Below, piece after piece: positions 26,298 to 34,215 of a DNA stretch of 54,954 nt. Under the pieces are notes generated by a model, which saw only the letters and a list, made by a program, of their open reading frames with translations, did not search any database and was not told the DNA's origin. Numbering within the stretch: the first letter of the stretch is position 1; every line of letters begins with the position of its first letter. Source of the DNA: Streptomyces sp. AC555_RSS877 (GTDB lineage Bacteria; Actinomycetota; Actinomycetes; Streptomycetales; Streptomycetaceae); NCBI RefSeq assembly GCF_019049245.1, contig NZ_JAGMUK010000033.1, positions 1-54,954 of the forward strand. The letters are read 5' to 3'. The translations under genes were made by a program, and so were the position numbers.

Positions 26298-26617
26298 GGG
26301 CTGCCTCCCGCGTATCCCAGACCGAACCGCCGTTGGCGCGCTTCTCGCCGGGCTTCGAGAGCGGCGCGTGCTTCCGCGCGGCCAGCGCCGGTGAGCTCGT
26401 AGTAGCGACGTGGCGGCCGCCCCGGATGTGGGCCTACCTCTTCACGGCTCACGATCCATCCTCGCTCCGCCAGGCGATCAAGGATGGGGTAGACGGTCCC
26501 CGAGCCGAGATCCGCGCTTGCGCAGATGCTCAGACCCCACGCAGGGGCGTCGCTTGTGGCTGAGAGCAGCACCTCCAGCACTGCGATGGTTGGCTTTGTC
26601 AGCCTAGGAGTTGACAT
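26291..26617 (-). CDS. PadR-family transcriptional regulator
   Basis: 108 aa from ATG at 26617. The winged-helix signature runs from L-T-K-P-T-I-A-V-L-E-V-L-L through G-L-S-I-C-A-S-A-D-L-G-S-G-T-V-Y-P-I-L-D-R-L and the wing G-P-H-P-G-R-P-P-R-R-Y-Y-E-L-T-G. These are the PadR hallmarks, and the length matches the short subfamily. No ribosome binding site precedes the ATG, so the transcript may be leaderless. A perfect ACATGC-N10-GCATGT palindrome overlaps the start codon, suggesting self-repression. It controls itself and the following membrane protein, possibly also the divergent P450 gene (inference). Confidence 0.88.
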   Translation of the reverse strand: MSTPRLTKPTIAVLEVLLSATSDAPAWGLSICASADLGSGTVYPILDRLAERGWIVSREEVGPHPGRPPRRYYELTGAGRAEARAALEARREARQRRFGLGYAGGSPW

Positions 26618-26635
26618 GCAATCAGTAGAGCATGT
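26614..26635. promoter_or_regulatory. Likely PadR operator
   Basis: Inverted repeat ACATGC (26614-26619), a 10-base spacer, then GCATGT (26630-26635). It covers the start codon of the PadR-like gene. ATGT/ACAT-containing palindromes are the usual PadR targets, so autoregulation is likely. Confidence 0.6.
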
Positions 26636-26823
26636 GTCGAGTACGACATACAAGGGTGCAACGCGCAGGCACGCGCCCTGCCCGGCCCGGCTGACCATGA
26701 GCGTCCGGCATCCTCCGGTCGATGGCCCCGTGGCAAAGAACACGCCCAGGCGCAGATTGCGGTGGGACCTCAGAAGGGAATTGATGTATGCGCCCGTGAT
26801 TGCCCTGAAGGGAGCATGCCCCC

Positions 26824-28194
26824 GTGACGCTCGCAGCGCCTCCCCCCATACCCAGGGCGGCAGGATCATTTCCGCTTCTGGGCCATGCGCCTCAACTCGT
26901 GCGTGACAATCTCGCGTTCATCTCCTCGCTCCGCGACTCCTACGGCCCCCTCGTCGAGATCACCCTGCAGCCAGGAACCCGAACGGTGATCGTCCAGGAC
27001 CCGGCCCTGATCAAGACGATGCTCGTCGACCTCGGGCCCAGCCTCGACAAGGGCCGATTCTTCGAGAAGATGGGCCAGCTCCTGGGCGACAGCGTGGTGA
27101 CCGCTGCCGGCCAGACCCATGTACGCAAGCGCCGCCAGCTGCAGCCCGCGTTCACCCACACCAACATCGCCCGCTACGTCGACCTCATGCGCGACGAGGC
27201 GGCCGCAACGGTCGCCAACTGGAAGTCCGGCCAGAGCCTCGACGTACGTGAGGCGATGGTCGGTCTCTCCCTGGACATGCTCTCCAAAACGGTCTTCTCC
27301 GGGAGCCTCGACGAGGCCACCTTCCGCCGGTTGCGCCGGGATCTGTCCGTGGTGATGAACGGCGTCGGCGCCCGCATCATGCTGCCCGACTGGGTCGAAC
27401 GCTTACCACTGCCCTTCAACCGCCGCTTCGACCAGGCTCGCGAGGCGGTACGCGCCACCATCAGCACGGCCGTCGCCGAGCTGCAGGCCTCCGGGCACGA
27501 CACCGGGGACATGCTCTCAATGCTGTTGCGGGCCGAGGACGAGGAGACCGGCCGGCCGCTGACCGGGCATCAGGTCTGCTCGGAGATCCTCACCCTGGCT
27601 GTGGCCGGTACCGAGACGACCGCCTCGGTGCTGTCGTGGGTGCTGTATGAGCTCGCCCGTGATCCCGGCATCGAGGAACGGGTGCAGGCCGAACTCGGCG
27701 ACGTCCTCGGCGGGCGGCCGGTGACCTTCGACGACATCGGCCGTCTGCCCTATTTGCAACGGGTCATCAACGAAGCCCTGAGGCTGCACCACACAGGTTG
27801 GCTCGTGACCCGCCGTACGACAGAGGAGACCCGCATCGGCCAGTGGACGCTGCCGGCGGGCACCGAGTTGGCCTACTGCCAACACGCCTTGCACCGCGAC
27901 CCCGAGCTGTTCCCCGACCCGCTCAGCTTCGATCCGGATCGGTGGAAGGACAGCAGCCCTCCGCCAGCGTTCCTTCCGTTCGGCGCGGGCAAGCACAAGT
28001 GCATAGGTGACCGTTTCGCGCTGACCGAGCTCGTCACTGCCATCGCGACGATCGTCAGAGCAGTGCGGTTCACTCTCGCTCCAGGCCAGACCGTACAGCC
28101 GGTGGCGCGTGCCACCGTGCGGCCCAAGACTCTCCGCATGACCGTCCAGCGTCGCCGGGACTCGGACCACGGTGCAGCACACGCGGGCCGTTGA
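26824..28194 (+). CDS. Cytochrome P450 (3), resembles pentalenene oxygenase (CYP183) type
   Basis: 456 aa from GTG at 26824 with GAAGGGAG a short distance upstream. I-helix A-G-T-E-T-T near residue 260, E-A-L-R near 317, P-D-R-W near 378 and heme loop F-G-A-G-K-H-K-C-I-G near 386-395 with Cys393. The H-H-T-G-W-L-V-T-R-R-T segment and class-II-like layout resemble PtlI-type sesquiterpene oxygenases, unlike the other two P450s here. No terpene synthase is in the window, so the substrate is open. Codon 194 is TTA (27403-27405), so translation should depend on bldA tRNA. It is divergent from the PadR gene. Confidence 0.92.
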   Translation: MTLAAPPPIPRAAGSFPLLGHAPQLVRDNLAFISSLRDSYGPLVEITLQPGTRTVIVQDPALIKTMLVDLGPSLDKGRFFEKMGQLLGDSVVTAAGQTHVRKRRQLQPAFTHTNIARYVDLMRDEAAATVANWKSGQSLDVREAMVGLSLDMLSKTVFSGSLDEATFRRLRRDLSVVMNGVGARIMLPDWVERLPLPFNRRFDQAREAVRATISTAVAELQASGHDTGDMLSMLLRAEDEETGRPLTGHQVCSEILTLAVAGTETTASVLSWVLYELARDPGIEERVQAELGDVLGGRPVTFDDIGRLPYLQRVINEALRLHHTGWLVTRRTTEETRIGQWTLPAGTELAYCQHALHRDPELFPDPLSFDPDRWKDSSPPPAFLPFGAGKHKCIGDRFALTELVTAIATIVRAVRFTLAPGQTVQPVARATVRPKTLRMTVQRRRDSDHGAAHAGR

Positions 28195-28312
28195 GCCAGC
28201 TCTGGACAGGCGAATTCCAGCCAGTCCGGGGGAAGGCCGTGTCTGAGCATTCCAGCCGGGGAAGACACTGCCCGCCGATTCCGTTTGATCAAAGCAGAAG
28301 GCAGGGACTCAT

Positions 28313-28423
28313 ATGGCCCCATTCCCTCTAGGTATACCGACCGGAGTCATGCGCGCCATCATGATCGGCAAGTTCCTCTCCGGCGTGAGAGACAAACTTC
28401 GTCTGCGGACACCGCGCTCGTAG
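28313..28423 (+). CDS. Candidate 36-aa peptide gene
   Basis: ATG at 28313 opens 36 codons reading M-A-P-F-P-L-G-I-P-T-G-V-M-R-A-I-M-I-G-K and then F-L-S-G-V-R-D-K-L. A GGCAGGGA stretch lies upstream, and a perfect hairpin (28411-28429) covers the stop. The peptide has a hydrophobic middle and a basic C-terminus with no cysteines. It lies 118 bp after P450 gene 3. It could be a small membrane-active or signal peptide, or a chance frame; there is no family support. Confidence 0.3.
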   Translation: MAPFPLGIPTGVMRAIMIGKFLSGVRDKLRLRTPRS

Positions 28424-28429
28424 CGCGGT
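28411..28429 (+). terminator. Hairpin after P450 gene 3 / small ORF
   Basis: Perfect 7-bp stem ACCGCGC (28411-28417) with GCGCGGT (28423-28429) and a five-base loop TCGTA that contains most of the small-ORF stop. No T-run follows. It is a plausible intrinsic terminator for the transcript from the P450 gene. Confidence 0.5.
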
Positions 28430-28518
28430 GCAGGGGGTGCCGTGGCCGGAGAGGGCTGAGGCATCCCCTGCTCATTCCGCGGCCAGGCCGGCGCTGCGGC
28501 CATGGCGGAGGGCGGTGG

Positions 28519-29145
28519 TCAGTAAGACCGCGGTCCCACTTTGGTGGCCCAGACCTTATTGGAGAAACCGGTGGGCTTCTTGCCCTTGCGGACCACCTCA
28601 CAGCGGTACTTGGTGTCCTTGTCCAGGGGGACAAGGACGGCCTCGGGGATGTTGCTGCACAGGGCGTAGTCGATGTAGCCCTTGTTGTTCCCGTAGAGGT
28701 ATCCGGCGACTCCGTCGCGCGTGAGGATGCCCGTGTTCGGGGTCGCCTCGTACTGCACGTAGTTGTCGGACCAGGCGGCGTTGTCGCCGATCGTCACGGC
28801 CCACTCGACTTTGAGTCCGTCGAATGTGGTGGTGCAGGTCGCCCTGGTGGACCTCGTGGAGGCGAGGTTGCTGGGGCACGTGGCGGTGGTCTCGCCCTCC
28901 GTGTGAGCCATCTTGACGGTGCGGCGCCGCAGCTCGTATTCCAGCTGATCCGCGAAGGGGGCGTCTTCGGCTGGCGAGGGCTTTATCTCGTCGTCAACGA
29001 CGGTTGCGGCGGGCTTCGTCAGCTTCTGTGGGAGCACGGACGCTGTCGGTGCTGGTGTGCTGCCGGCGTCATCCTTGTCTCCTTCCGCGCAGGCCGTGGC
29101 CAGCACGAGGGTGCACCCGACGACTGCAAAGATTTTCATGCGCAT
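28519..29145 (-). CDS. Secreted lipoprotein, DUF4333-like
   Basis: 208 aa from ATG at 29145 (starts at 29139 or 29154 are also possible). A basic start and hydrophobic stretch end in the lipobox L-A-T-A-C, then E-G-D-K-D-D, so it should be lipid-anchored outside. After a Thr/Pro/Ala linker come two weakly similar segments, one around A-T-C-P-S-N-L and T-C-T-T-T-F-D-G-L, the other around D-Y-A-L-C-S-N-I-P and K-Y-R-C-E-V. The C-P and strand pattern resembles DUF4333-type domains. It is divergent from the promoter copy at 29168. Function unknown. Confidence 0.75.
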   Translation of the reverse strand: MRMKIFAVVGCTLVLATACAEGDKDDAGSTPAPTASVLPQKLTKPAATVVDDEIKPSPAEDAPFADQLEYELRRRTVKMAHTEGETTATCPSNLASTRSTRATCTTTFDGLKVEWAVTIGDNAAWSDNYVQYEATPNTGILTRDGVAGYLYGNNKGYIDYALCSNIPEAVLVPLDKDTKYRCEVVRKGKKPTGFSNKVWATKVGPRSY

Positions 29146-29167
29146 GATCACCACTCTAAGCCAAACT

Positions 29168-29208
29168 GTCCACGATCATTGACACTTTGGTGAGTGCTCC
29201 AGCAGGAT
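29168..29208 (+). promoter_or_regulatory. Shared-type promoter, copy 3
   Basis: GTCCAC (29168), TTGACA (29179-29184), 18-bp spacer with GGTG, CAGGAT (29203-29208). It matches the copies at 20032 and 30815 in order and spacing. It points to the 29558 gene, giving an untranslated leader of about 340 bases. Confidence 0.6.
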
Positions 29209-29557
29209 CTGAACCTGCGATCTCACCGGCCCGAACCGCCACCAGGGCTGCTCAAGCGCGCAATCCTTGGCCGTTGCTCCACAGACTGCAGACCGAGGTC
29301 ACGATCGAGCCGGTGCCAACGAGAGAGGACCACATGCGCAAAGCGTCAGCCTGCGGCGAAGAGCCGGCACTGGGCAATGCGGCGGGACGAGACCTGGGCT
29401 GGGGCCCACGATCCGCAGAACAGCGCGCCACGGGCACCCGCTTAGCGGGCACCGTGGGGCCCGCGTCCCGGCCAAGCCGCACCGGTTGCCTGGCGGCAGG
29501 TTCGGAGACAGGCTCCTCCCTGTTCGTATCGGCCTTCCCGCACACGGAGCGGGCCTC
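29209..29557. other. Leader region, no gene supported
   Basis: About 350 bp between promoter copy 3 and the 106-aa gene. Short frames exist on both strands but none shows a conserved-looking protein with a ribosome site. A T-arm-like hairpin near 29200-29222 is noted but the rest of a tRNA is not seen. Confidence 0.4.
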
Positions 29558-29878
29558 ATGAATCAGGTAAGGGCGACCGAGGACTACACACCAGAGGACA
29601 TCGCCGAACTCCGTAAGGTGCTGAGTGACCTGCTCTCGTCGTGCACGGCCCTGGTCGACCAGTACGGCACCGGAGGCACCTGGGCGCCGTCACCCAACGG
29701 AATCCTCGCCGAACTGGACGACTCCGCGGCGCTGTTCGCCGACCTGTCACGTCTCCTTTCCAGGAGCCGTAAGGGCGTCGGCCGGATCAATCTCAAGGTG
29801 CGCCAGCGCTGTCTCGGCCAGCCCTGCGACCGCGCCTCCAAGGTGCTGTCCGGCCCGGCGTCCGTCTGGCTGCCCTGA
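29558..29878 (+). CDS. Small hypothetical helical protein
   Basis: 106 aa from ATG at 29558 with GGAG eight bases upstream (start M-N-Q-V-R-A-T-E-D-Y-T-P-E-D-I-A-E-L). It is mostly helical, with two Leu-rich stretches (residues about 14-32 and 52-68) and two cysteines near the end. No signal peptide or membrane helix. The family is not recognised. It is convergent with the XRE-type regulator and is probably expressed from promoter copy 3. Confidence 0.6.
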   Translation: MNQVRATEDYTPEDIAELRKVLSDLLSSCTALVDQYGTGGTWAPSPNGILAELDDSAALFADLSRLLSRSRKGVGRINLKVRQRCLGQPCDRASKVLSGPASVWLP

Positions 29879-29990
29879 CCTCGCAAGGCCCCCGGGACTC
29901 CCGGCGGACAGGACCGGCTCGACCGGCTCCCTGAGCTGATGTGCGGAAGCTCCTCGAGGGCCGCCACAAGGCACCACCCCGGTCACGGCA

Positions 29991-30689
29991 CTAGCTGGGA
30001 CCTTGGCGACGCGCGGCGATGACCGCGGCCAGAATGCTGTCCATCGCATCGGTGTCCTGGCCGAGTTCCTCGGTGCTGCGCGCCGCCACCCTGGTCACGC
30101 CATGGGCGAGCGCGTCGGTGACCTTGTTGAGGAAGGTCAGTTCGCGCACGATCGGTCGCAGGGATGCGACGAGGGCTTCGCTCTCGGTGTAGGAGCAGAA
30201 GCCGGGAAGCGCTCCGAAGAACCGCTCGATGCGGGCGATGGTCTCCGGGTTCGCCTGGCGGCCCTCGGTGAAGATGTAGTGGACGGTCTGCCTGCTGATC
30301 TGTGCGCCGCGGGCGATCTCCCCGTAGCTGTATGGCCTTGGCGTCCGGCCGCTGAGCCTGCGGGTGACCGGCTGTTTGAGTCGGGTCTCGCGCAGGAAGG
30401 TCAGGCGTTGCAGGAAGCGGGCTTGTACGGCTTCCTTCGAAGCCTGTTGTTCGGGGCTCTCGCCGTTGAGGAGCTCGGTCACCCGCTCCGGGGTGAGGCC
30501 GGTGTCGTGGCTGATCTTTTCGGGGTCCAGCAATGGGGCGAGTTTGTCGCGGGCTTCGGGTGGGAGTTGTTGCCGAAGTTCGTTTAGCTGGGCGAGTACC
30601 AGGGCGAGCTGGCTGTCCTCGGCGGATACCGGTTCGGCATGGGCAGGCGTGTCACCCGCTACCGGGGGCGGCTCGACGGCCTCGTTCAC
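29991..30689 (-). CDS. XRE-type helix-turn-helix regulator
   Basis: 232 aa from ATG at 30689. The DNA-binding helix-turn-helix lies at about residues 118-150 (Y-G-E-I-A-R-G-A-Q-I-S-R-Q-T-V-H-Y-I), followed by the recognition/spacing helix P-E-T-I-A-R-I-E-R-F-F-G. The long acidic N-terminus (1-90) and a helical C-terminus (about 160-232) are unusual additions and may mediate dimerisation. It is divergent from promoter copy 4 and the PrimPol-like gene. It is a candidate repressor for the shared promoter and a candidate substrate of the ImmA-type peptidase; both links are inference. Confidence 0.78.
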   Translation of the reverse strand: MNEAVEPPPVAGDTPAHAEPVSAEDSQLALVLAQLNELRQQLPPEARDKLAPLLDPEKISHDTGLTPERVTELLNGESPEQQASKEAVQARFLQRLTFLRETRLKQPVTRRLSGRTPRPYSYGEIARGAQISRQTVHYIFTEGRQANPETIARIERFFGALPGFCSYTESEALVASLRPIVRELTFLNKVTDALAHGVTRVAARSTEELGQDTDAMDSILAAVIAARRQGPS

Positions 30690-31269
30690 CTGAGCTCTCC
30701 ATGGGTGGCCCGACAGATCTGGCAGGGGGGTTCGCTGAAGCTACCCCGCTTGCTGCCCCCGTATCGGGGGATCCACCGAGATCGTACGGGGATGCTCCCC
30801 CCAACGCCACGATCGTTCACAATTATTGACACTCTGGTTCGTGGTGTATCAGGATCGGGTGTGGCTGGAGTTTCGTCGCTGGGCCAGCCTCGACACGTGG
30901 TCGTACATCGGCGTGCTCGCTGCCAACTGCCCAATCAGGGCTTCCCCCGGGCAGAAAACGCCGTCCAGTCATCCGCTGCGCACCACCTCCGCCGCTAGAT
31001 GGCACCGGAGGACAGCATGAGCAAAGGAGCACAGGTGAGGAGGTGCACCGGGACCGGCCGAGGCCGCCATCCGCGAAGAGTCCTGCTGCCCACCGCTCCG
31101 AGTCGCCAACGGCTCCCGGTCACAGGGTTAACGCCCCTGATGACCGGGCCAGGTCAGGGCCATCCAGGGATCGCTGCCCCCGCGCGATCAGGCTTTGACC
31201 TGGGCTGGGGTGCCCGGCGTGATCCGGGCACCCCAGCGAGGCTTCCGCTGCCGTCAGGGCTGCTGTGTC
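30690..31269. other. Leader region with promoter copy 4, no gene supported
   Basis: 580 bp between the XRE-type gene and the PrimPol-like gene. It contains promoter copy 4 (30815-30855). A frame from 31017 (M-S-K-G-A-Q-V-R-R) is open for 87 codons but is Arg/Pro/Gly-rich and looks like noncoding high-GC sequence. Nothing else is recognised. Confidence 0.45.
30815..30855 (+). promoter_or_regulatory. Shared-type promoter, copy 4
   Basis: GTTCAC (30815), TTGACA (30826-30831), 18-bp spacer with GGTG, CAGGAT (30850-30855). With copy 1 it shares the exact 17-base string GTTCACAATTATTGACA. It points to the gene at 31270 and lies divergent to the XRE-type regulator. Confidence 0.65.
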
Positions 31270-31887
31270 ATGCGCGGTGACCCCAGAGGCGGCACGATAC
31301 GCAGCGTCGACGGGTTCGCCCTCACCCCCGCCGGCACGTACTGGGATGCCGTCCGGCTCCCCCGGGAACTCGGCCTTCAGACCATGACCTACGTGTCAGG
31401 GTCTGTGGGCGCCGTCCTCATGGGCCCTCCTGCCCGCGGCATGTACTTTCTCGTGCCGCCGGGCACGACCGGCTCGTGGGACGTTCCGCAGACTTCGGCG
31501 CTGAGCGCCGCCTCGTATGTCGCGCTCCCGCCCGACTACCGCATCCGTCCGCCCGGCCCATACTGGCTCCTCTCCCCCCAGCGGGGCCTGTGGCACACGC
31601 GTACCGACGAGCTGCGTGCAGCCATTGAGACTGCGCTCGGCCTTCGCCCTGCCGCCCCGGACCGCGTACGGCCCGATCTCGCGCACCTCACCCAAGGTCA
31701 AATCGATGGATCTCACTGCGCGGCATGCGACGCACGCCTGCTCAACAGCCGACGTCTGGGCATGTTCTGCACCGGCGAAGGCCTGCTGGCCGAACCGACG
31801 GAGTTGTGGGCGTGCGCCCCACGGTGCGATCCGTCCCGAGCGGCCATCGGCTCCCACCACAGGAGCCGACGGCCCGACTCGGCCTAG
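31270..31887 (+). CDS. PrimPol-domain-like hypothetical protein
   Basis: 205 aa from ATG at 31270. The order W-D-A-V-R-L-P-R-E-L-G near residue 26, a central G-P-P-A-R-G-M-Y-F-L-V-P-P-G-T near 55, then V-A-L-P-P and P-G-P-Y-W-L follows the layout of small bifunctional primase/polymerase N-terminal-like proteins of Streptomyces, but no catalytic Asp pair is evident. A C-terminal C-x2-C (H-C-A-A-C-D-A-R-L-L-N-S) and a later C-A-P-R-C pair suggest a small zinc-binding tail. It is downstream of promoter copy 4 and upstream of the lipoprotein/Tad genes. Function not established. Confidence 0.6.
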   Translation: MRGDPRGGTIRSVDGFALTPAGTYWDAVRLPRELGLQTMTYVSGSVGAVLMGPPARGMYFLVPPGTTGSWDVPQTSALSAASYVALPPDYRIRPPGPYWLLSPQRGLWHTRTDELRAAIETALGLRPAAPDRVRPDLAHLTQGQIDGSHCAACDARLLNSRRLGMFCTGEGLLAEPTELWACAPRCDPSRAAIGSHHRSRRPDSA

Positions 31888-31972
31888 GCCCCGCTCAAGG
31901 ACACGTCCTCTGCATCCGAGTCCGTTCGCACCGGTCCTGCATCCGCCCGCACTCGAGGAGACCCGTAAGGCC

Positions 31973-32605
31973 ATGACGTCCCCCCACGGCACCATCCGCT
32001 GCGCGTTCCCGACTCGCTGCAGGACGTCCATCACGAGGCGCATCCACCGGAAGGCTGCCGCGTTGCTGATCGCGGGCAGCCTGGCAGGGCTGACCGCTTG
32101 CAGCTCATCCGACAAAAAGGACGAGACGAGCGACGAGTCCCCGGCTGTCACGCAGTCCCCGACGGAGTCCGCCACCCCTGATCCGAAGGAGACGGCGAAG
32201 AAAGAAGCGCTCGCAGCGTATGGAGCGTATTGGCAGGAGATGGAAAAGCTCTACGCCGACCGCACAGGCAAGAGCGCCCGCCTCGATCAGTACGCCGCGT
32301 CCGCAGCCTTGAAGAACGCCGAGTCCGACGCCAAACGCGCTCACGAGAACGGCCTCATCTACCTCGGCGATGTCGCCGTCACAGACCAGACAGTCACCAA
32401 GATCGACGCCTCGGGAAAGATCCCGAACGCGACGGTCTCCAGCTGCCTGGACATCTCGCGCTGGCAGACCGTCGACGCCAGGACCCAGAAACCAGCGCCC
32501 CTCCCGGACAACCGGCTGACGAAGTACATGATCGTCAGCACGGTCGAAAAGTATCCAGAGGGCTGGCGCGTCACCAGCGACGAGCCCCAGGGGAAATCAT
32601 GCTGA
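31973..32605 (+). CDS. Lipoprotein at head of the Tad operon
   Basis: 210 aa from ATG at 31973. A basic stretch followed by a hydrophobic segment ends in lipobox L-T-A-C-S-S-S at residues about 40-46, so it should be lipid-anchored. A charged linker leads to an alpha/beta domain with E-A-L-A-A-Y-G-A-Y-W and, near the end, V-E-K-Y-P-E-G-W-R-V, a strand pattern of NTF2-like lipoproteins. Its stop lies inside the next gene (seven-base overlap), so it is in the Tad operon and may help anchor the pilus machine at the wall (inference). Confidence 0.7.
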   Translation: MTSPHGTIRCAFPTRCRTSITRRIHRKAAALLIAGSLAGLTACSSSDKKDETSDESPAVTQSPTESATPDPKETAKKEALAAYGAYWQEMEKLYADRTGKSARLDQYAASAALKNAESDAKRAHENGLIYLGDVAVTDQTVTKIDASGKIPNATVSSCLDISRWQTVDARTQKPAPLPDNRLTKYMIVSTVEKYPEGWRVTSDEPQGKSC

Positions 32606-33486
32606 CCCGCCGAATCGCCGCCAGTGCGGCGACTTTCTTAGTCGCAGCGCTCGCCGCCCCTGCCAACAGCTACGCAGACGAGGACCCCAACGGCGGCGGC
32701 GGTATCACGTGCGGCCTGTACAACTGCGAGGTTGAGGTTGACGTCCCCGGGCAGGCCGGTGGCCAAGACGGCGGCAGCGACGGCACGGGCGGATCGGGCG
32801 GAGGCAGCGGGTCGGCCGGGGGCGACGACGGCGAGTTCGCGAATGTCTGCTCCTACAAGCTCGCAGACCCGCAGCCGCCCGCCGGCAGCCTGGACTGGGA
32901 AGGCCACGAACCCGGCGACGGGGCCGTGTACGAACAGACCTGCACGCGAGACGGAGGGAACCTCACCATCGCTCGGATGGTGTGGTTGGCCGAGCCGCCC
33001 GAGCAAGAGGCAGTCGACCCGGCTGTCTTGGCGCAGCGCGCAGTTGACTCAATGACGCTGCTCGGGCCGGACATTGCCAGTCCGCGCGCGGCCGGGAAGT
33101 ACACGGTCGGTGTCCCGATGTGGATGTGGGTCAACCAGAGCGCCACGACCTACGGGCCCAACACCGCCTCGGCGTCGGCGGGCGGGATCACCGTCACCGC
33201 GACCGCGAAGGTGTCGAAGATCGTATGGGATCTGGGAGACGGAGCCAGCGTGACGTGCAACGGACCCGGCACGCCCTATCAGGGCTCCGAGGGCATGGCC
33301 CAGTCACCGACCTGCGGACACGTGTATTCCAAGACCTCAGTCGGCGCCAAGAACGGCAAGTACCCCGTGACCGCGACCTCGACGTGGACGATCGACTGGC
33401 AGGGCGGCGGAGCAGCTGGCCAGCTCACCGAGATCCGGCAAACCAACGTGCAGGTGGCGATCGGCGAACTGCAGGTCGTCAGGTAA
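32599..33486 (+). CDS. Secreted protein of the Tad operon
   Basis: 295 aa from ATG at 32599, overlapping the lipoprotein stop by seven bases. A signal peptide (residues about 1-26, cleavage near A-D-E-D) precedes a Gly/Ser-rich spacer (about 55-80). The remaining 210 residues form an Ig-like, cysteine-containing extracellular region with W-D-L-G-D-G and Y-P-V-T-A-T-S-T-W-T-I. The W-D-x-G-D-G motif is typical of PKD-like folds. Codon 14, in the signal, is TTA (32638-32640), so expression should depend on bldA. Possible surface cap, adhesin or pilus accessory protein. Confidence 0.7.
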   Translation: MLTRRIAASAATFLVAALAAPANSYADEDPNGGGGITCGLYNCEVEVDVPGQAGGQDGGSDGTGGSGGGSGSAGGDDGEFANVCSYKLADPQPPAGSLDWEGHEPGDGAVYEQTCTRDGGNLTIARMVWLAEPPEQEAVDPAVLAQRAVDSMTLLGPDIASPRAAGKYTVGVPMWMWVNQSATTYGPNTASASAGGITVTATAKVSKIVWDLGDGASVTCNGPGTPYQGSEGMAQSPTCGHVYSKTSVGAKNGKYPVTATSTWTIDWQGGGAAGQLTEIRQTNVQVAIGELQVVR

Positions 33487-33507
33487 CGCCGCCGGAAGGA
33501 CAGAACG

Positions 33508-34215
33508 TTGAGCAACATCCAAGAACGTGTAGACGCGGTCAGCTCGAACCGAGTTCCCCAGCAGGGACGCATTGCTGGACCGGTGGCTCCCCCGCGGGTA
33601 TCGGCCCGCAGGCGTCGGCCGGGTGTCATCGCCTTGTCTCTGGCATTGATCGCCGCCGGAGGCGCAGGTGTCGCTGTCCTGCTGCTGCAGGTCGGCAACC
33701 GCACCGAGGTAGTGACCGTGGTCCGTGACGTCCAGGTCGGCCAAGTCCTCACCGAAGACGACCTGGGCAAGGCCTCCATGGCGCTGGACCCGGCCGTCAA
33801 GGCTGTGCACAGCGACGACCTGGACTCGGTGGTGGGCAAGCGGGCCGCCGTGGAACTCAAGCCCGGCTCCCTGCTTGCCCCGTCGCAGGTGACGAAGGAC
33901 TCGCTGGTGAAGGTCGGTGAGCAGTTGGTGCCGATCGGGCTCAAGCCCGAGCAGGTCCCGGCCACCGCGCTGGTGCCGGGCCAGAAGGTGCAGCTGGTCC
34001 ACGTCCCGGCCCAGGGCGCAACGGACACCGACAAGACGTCCAACACCACACCGCAGACGATCGACGGGCGGGTCGTGAAGGCTTCCGGCGCCGCGCCCGG
34101 CACTGGAGTTGTGGTCGTCGATGTCGCCACCACCGCGGAAGACGGCCCCACTGCCGCCGCGTGGGTGTCGGCCGGCGCGCTGCGTCTGGTCCTCGCCGCT
34201 CCGGGCGGTAACTGA
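33508..34215 (+). CDS. SAF-domain (CpaB/RcpC-like) pilus assembly protein
   Basis: 235 aa from TTG at 33508, with GGAAGGA seven bases upstream. A cytoplasmic N-terminus and single membrane helix (about residues 41-63) are followed by a SAF domain with V-V-R-D-V-Q-V-G-Q-V-L-T-E-D-D-L and a second beta region (V-A-T-T-A-E-D). CpaB/RcpC proteins connect the Tad secretion machine to the envelope. Its stop overlaps the start of the CpaE-like gene (TGATG), and it begins the canonical Tad gene order. Confidence 0.85.
   Translation: MSNIQERVDAVSSNRVPQQGRIAGPVAPPRVSARRRRPGVIALSLALIAAGGAGVAVLLLQVGNRTEVVTVVRDVQVGQVLTEDDLGKASMALDPAVKAVHSDDLDSVVGKRAAVELKPGSLLAPSQVTKDSLVKVGEQLVPIGLKPEQVPATALVPGQKVQLVHVPAQGATDTDKTSNTTPQTIDGRVVKASGAAPGTGVVVVDVATTAEDGPTAAAWVSAGALRLVLAAPGGN

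Noticed and set aside
29187..29270. tRNA-like T-arm on the minus strand (GCAGG-TTCAGAT-CCTGC) near promoter copy 3
   Set aside because: No matching acceptor stem, anticodon arm or D-arm could be folded around it, and the region is shared in part with the promoter copies.
31017..31280. 87-codon open frame upstream of the PrimPol-like gene
   Set aside because: Arg/Pro/Gly-rich composition typical of noncoding high-GC DNA; no motif and no good ribosome site.
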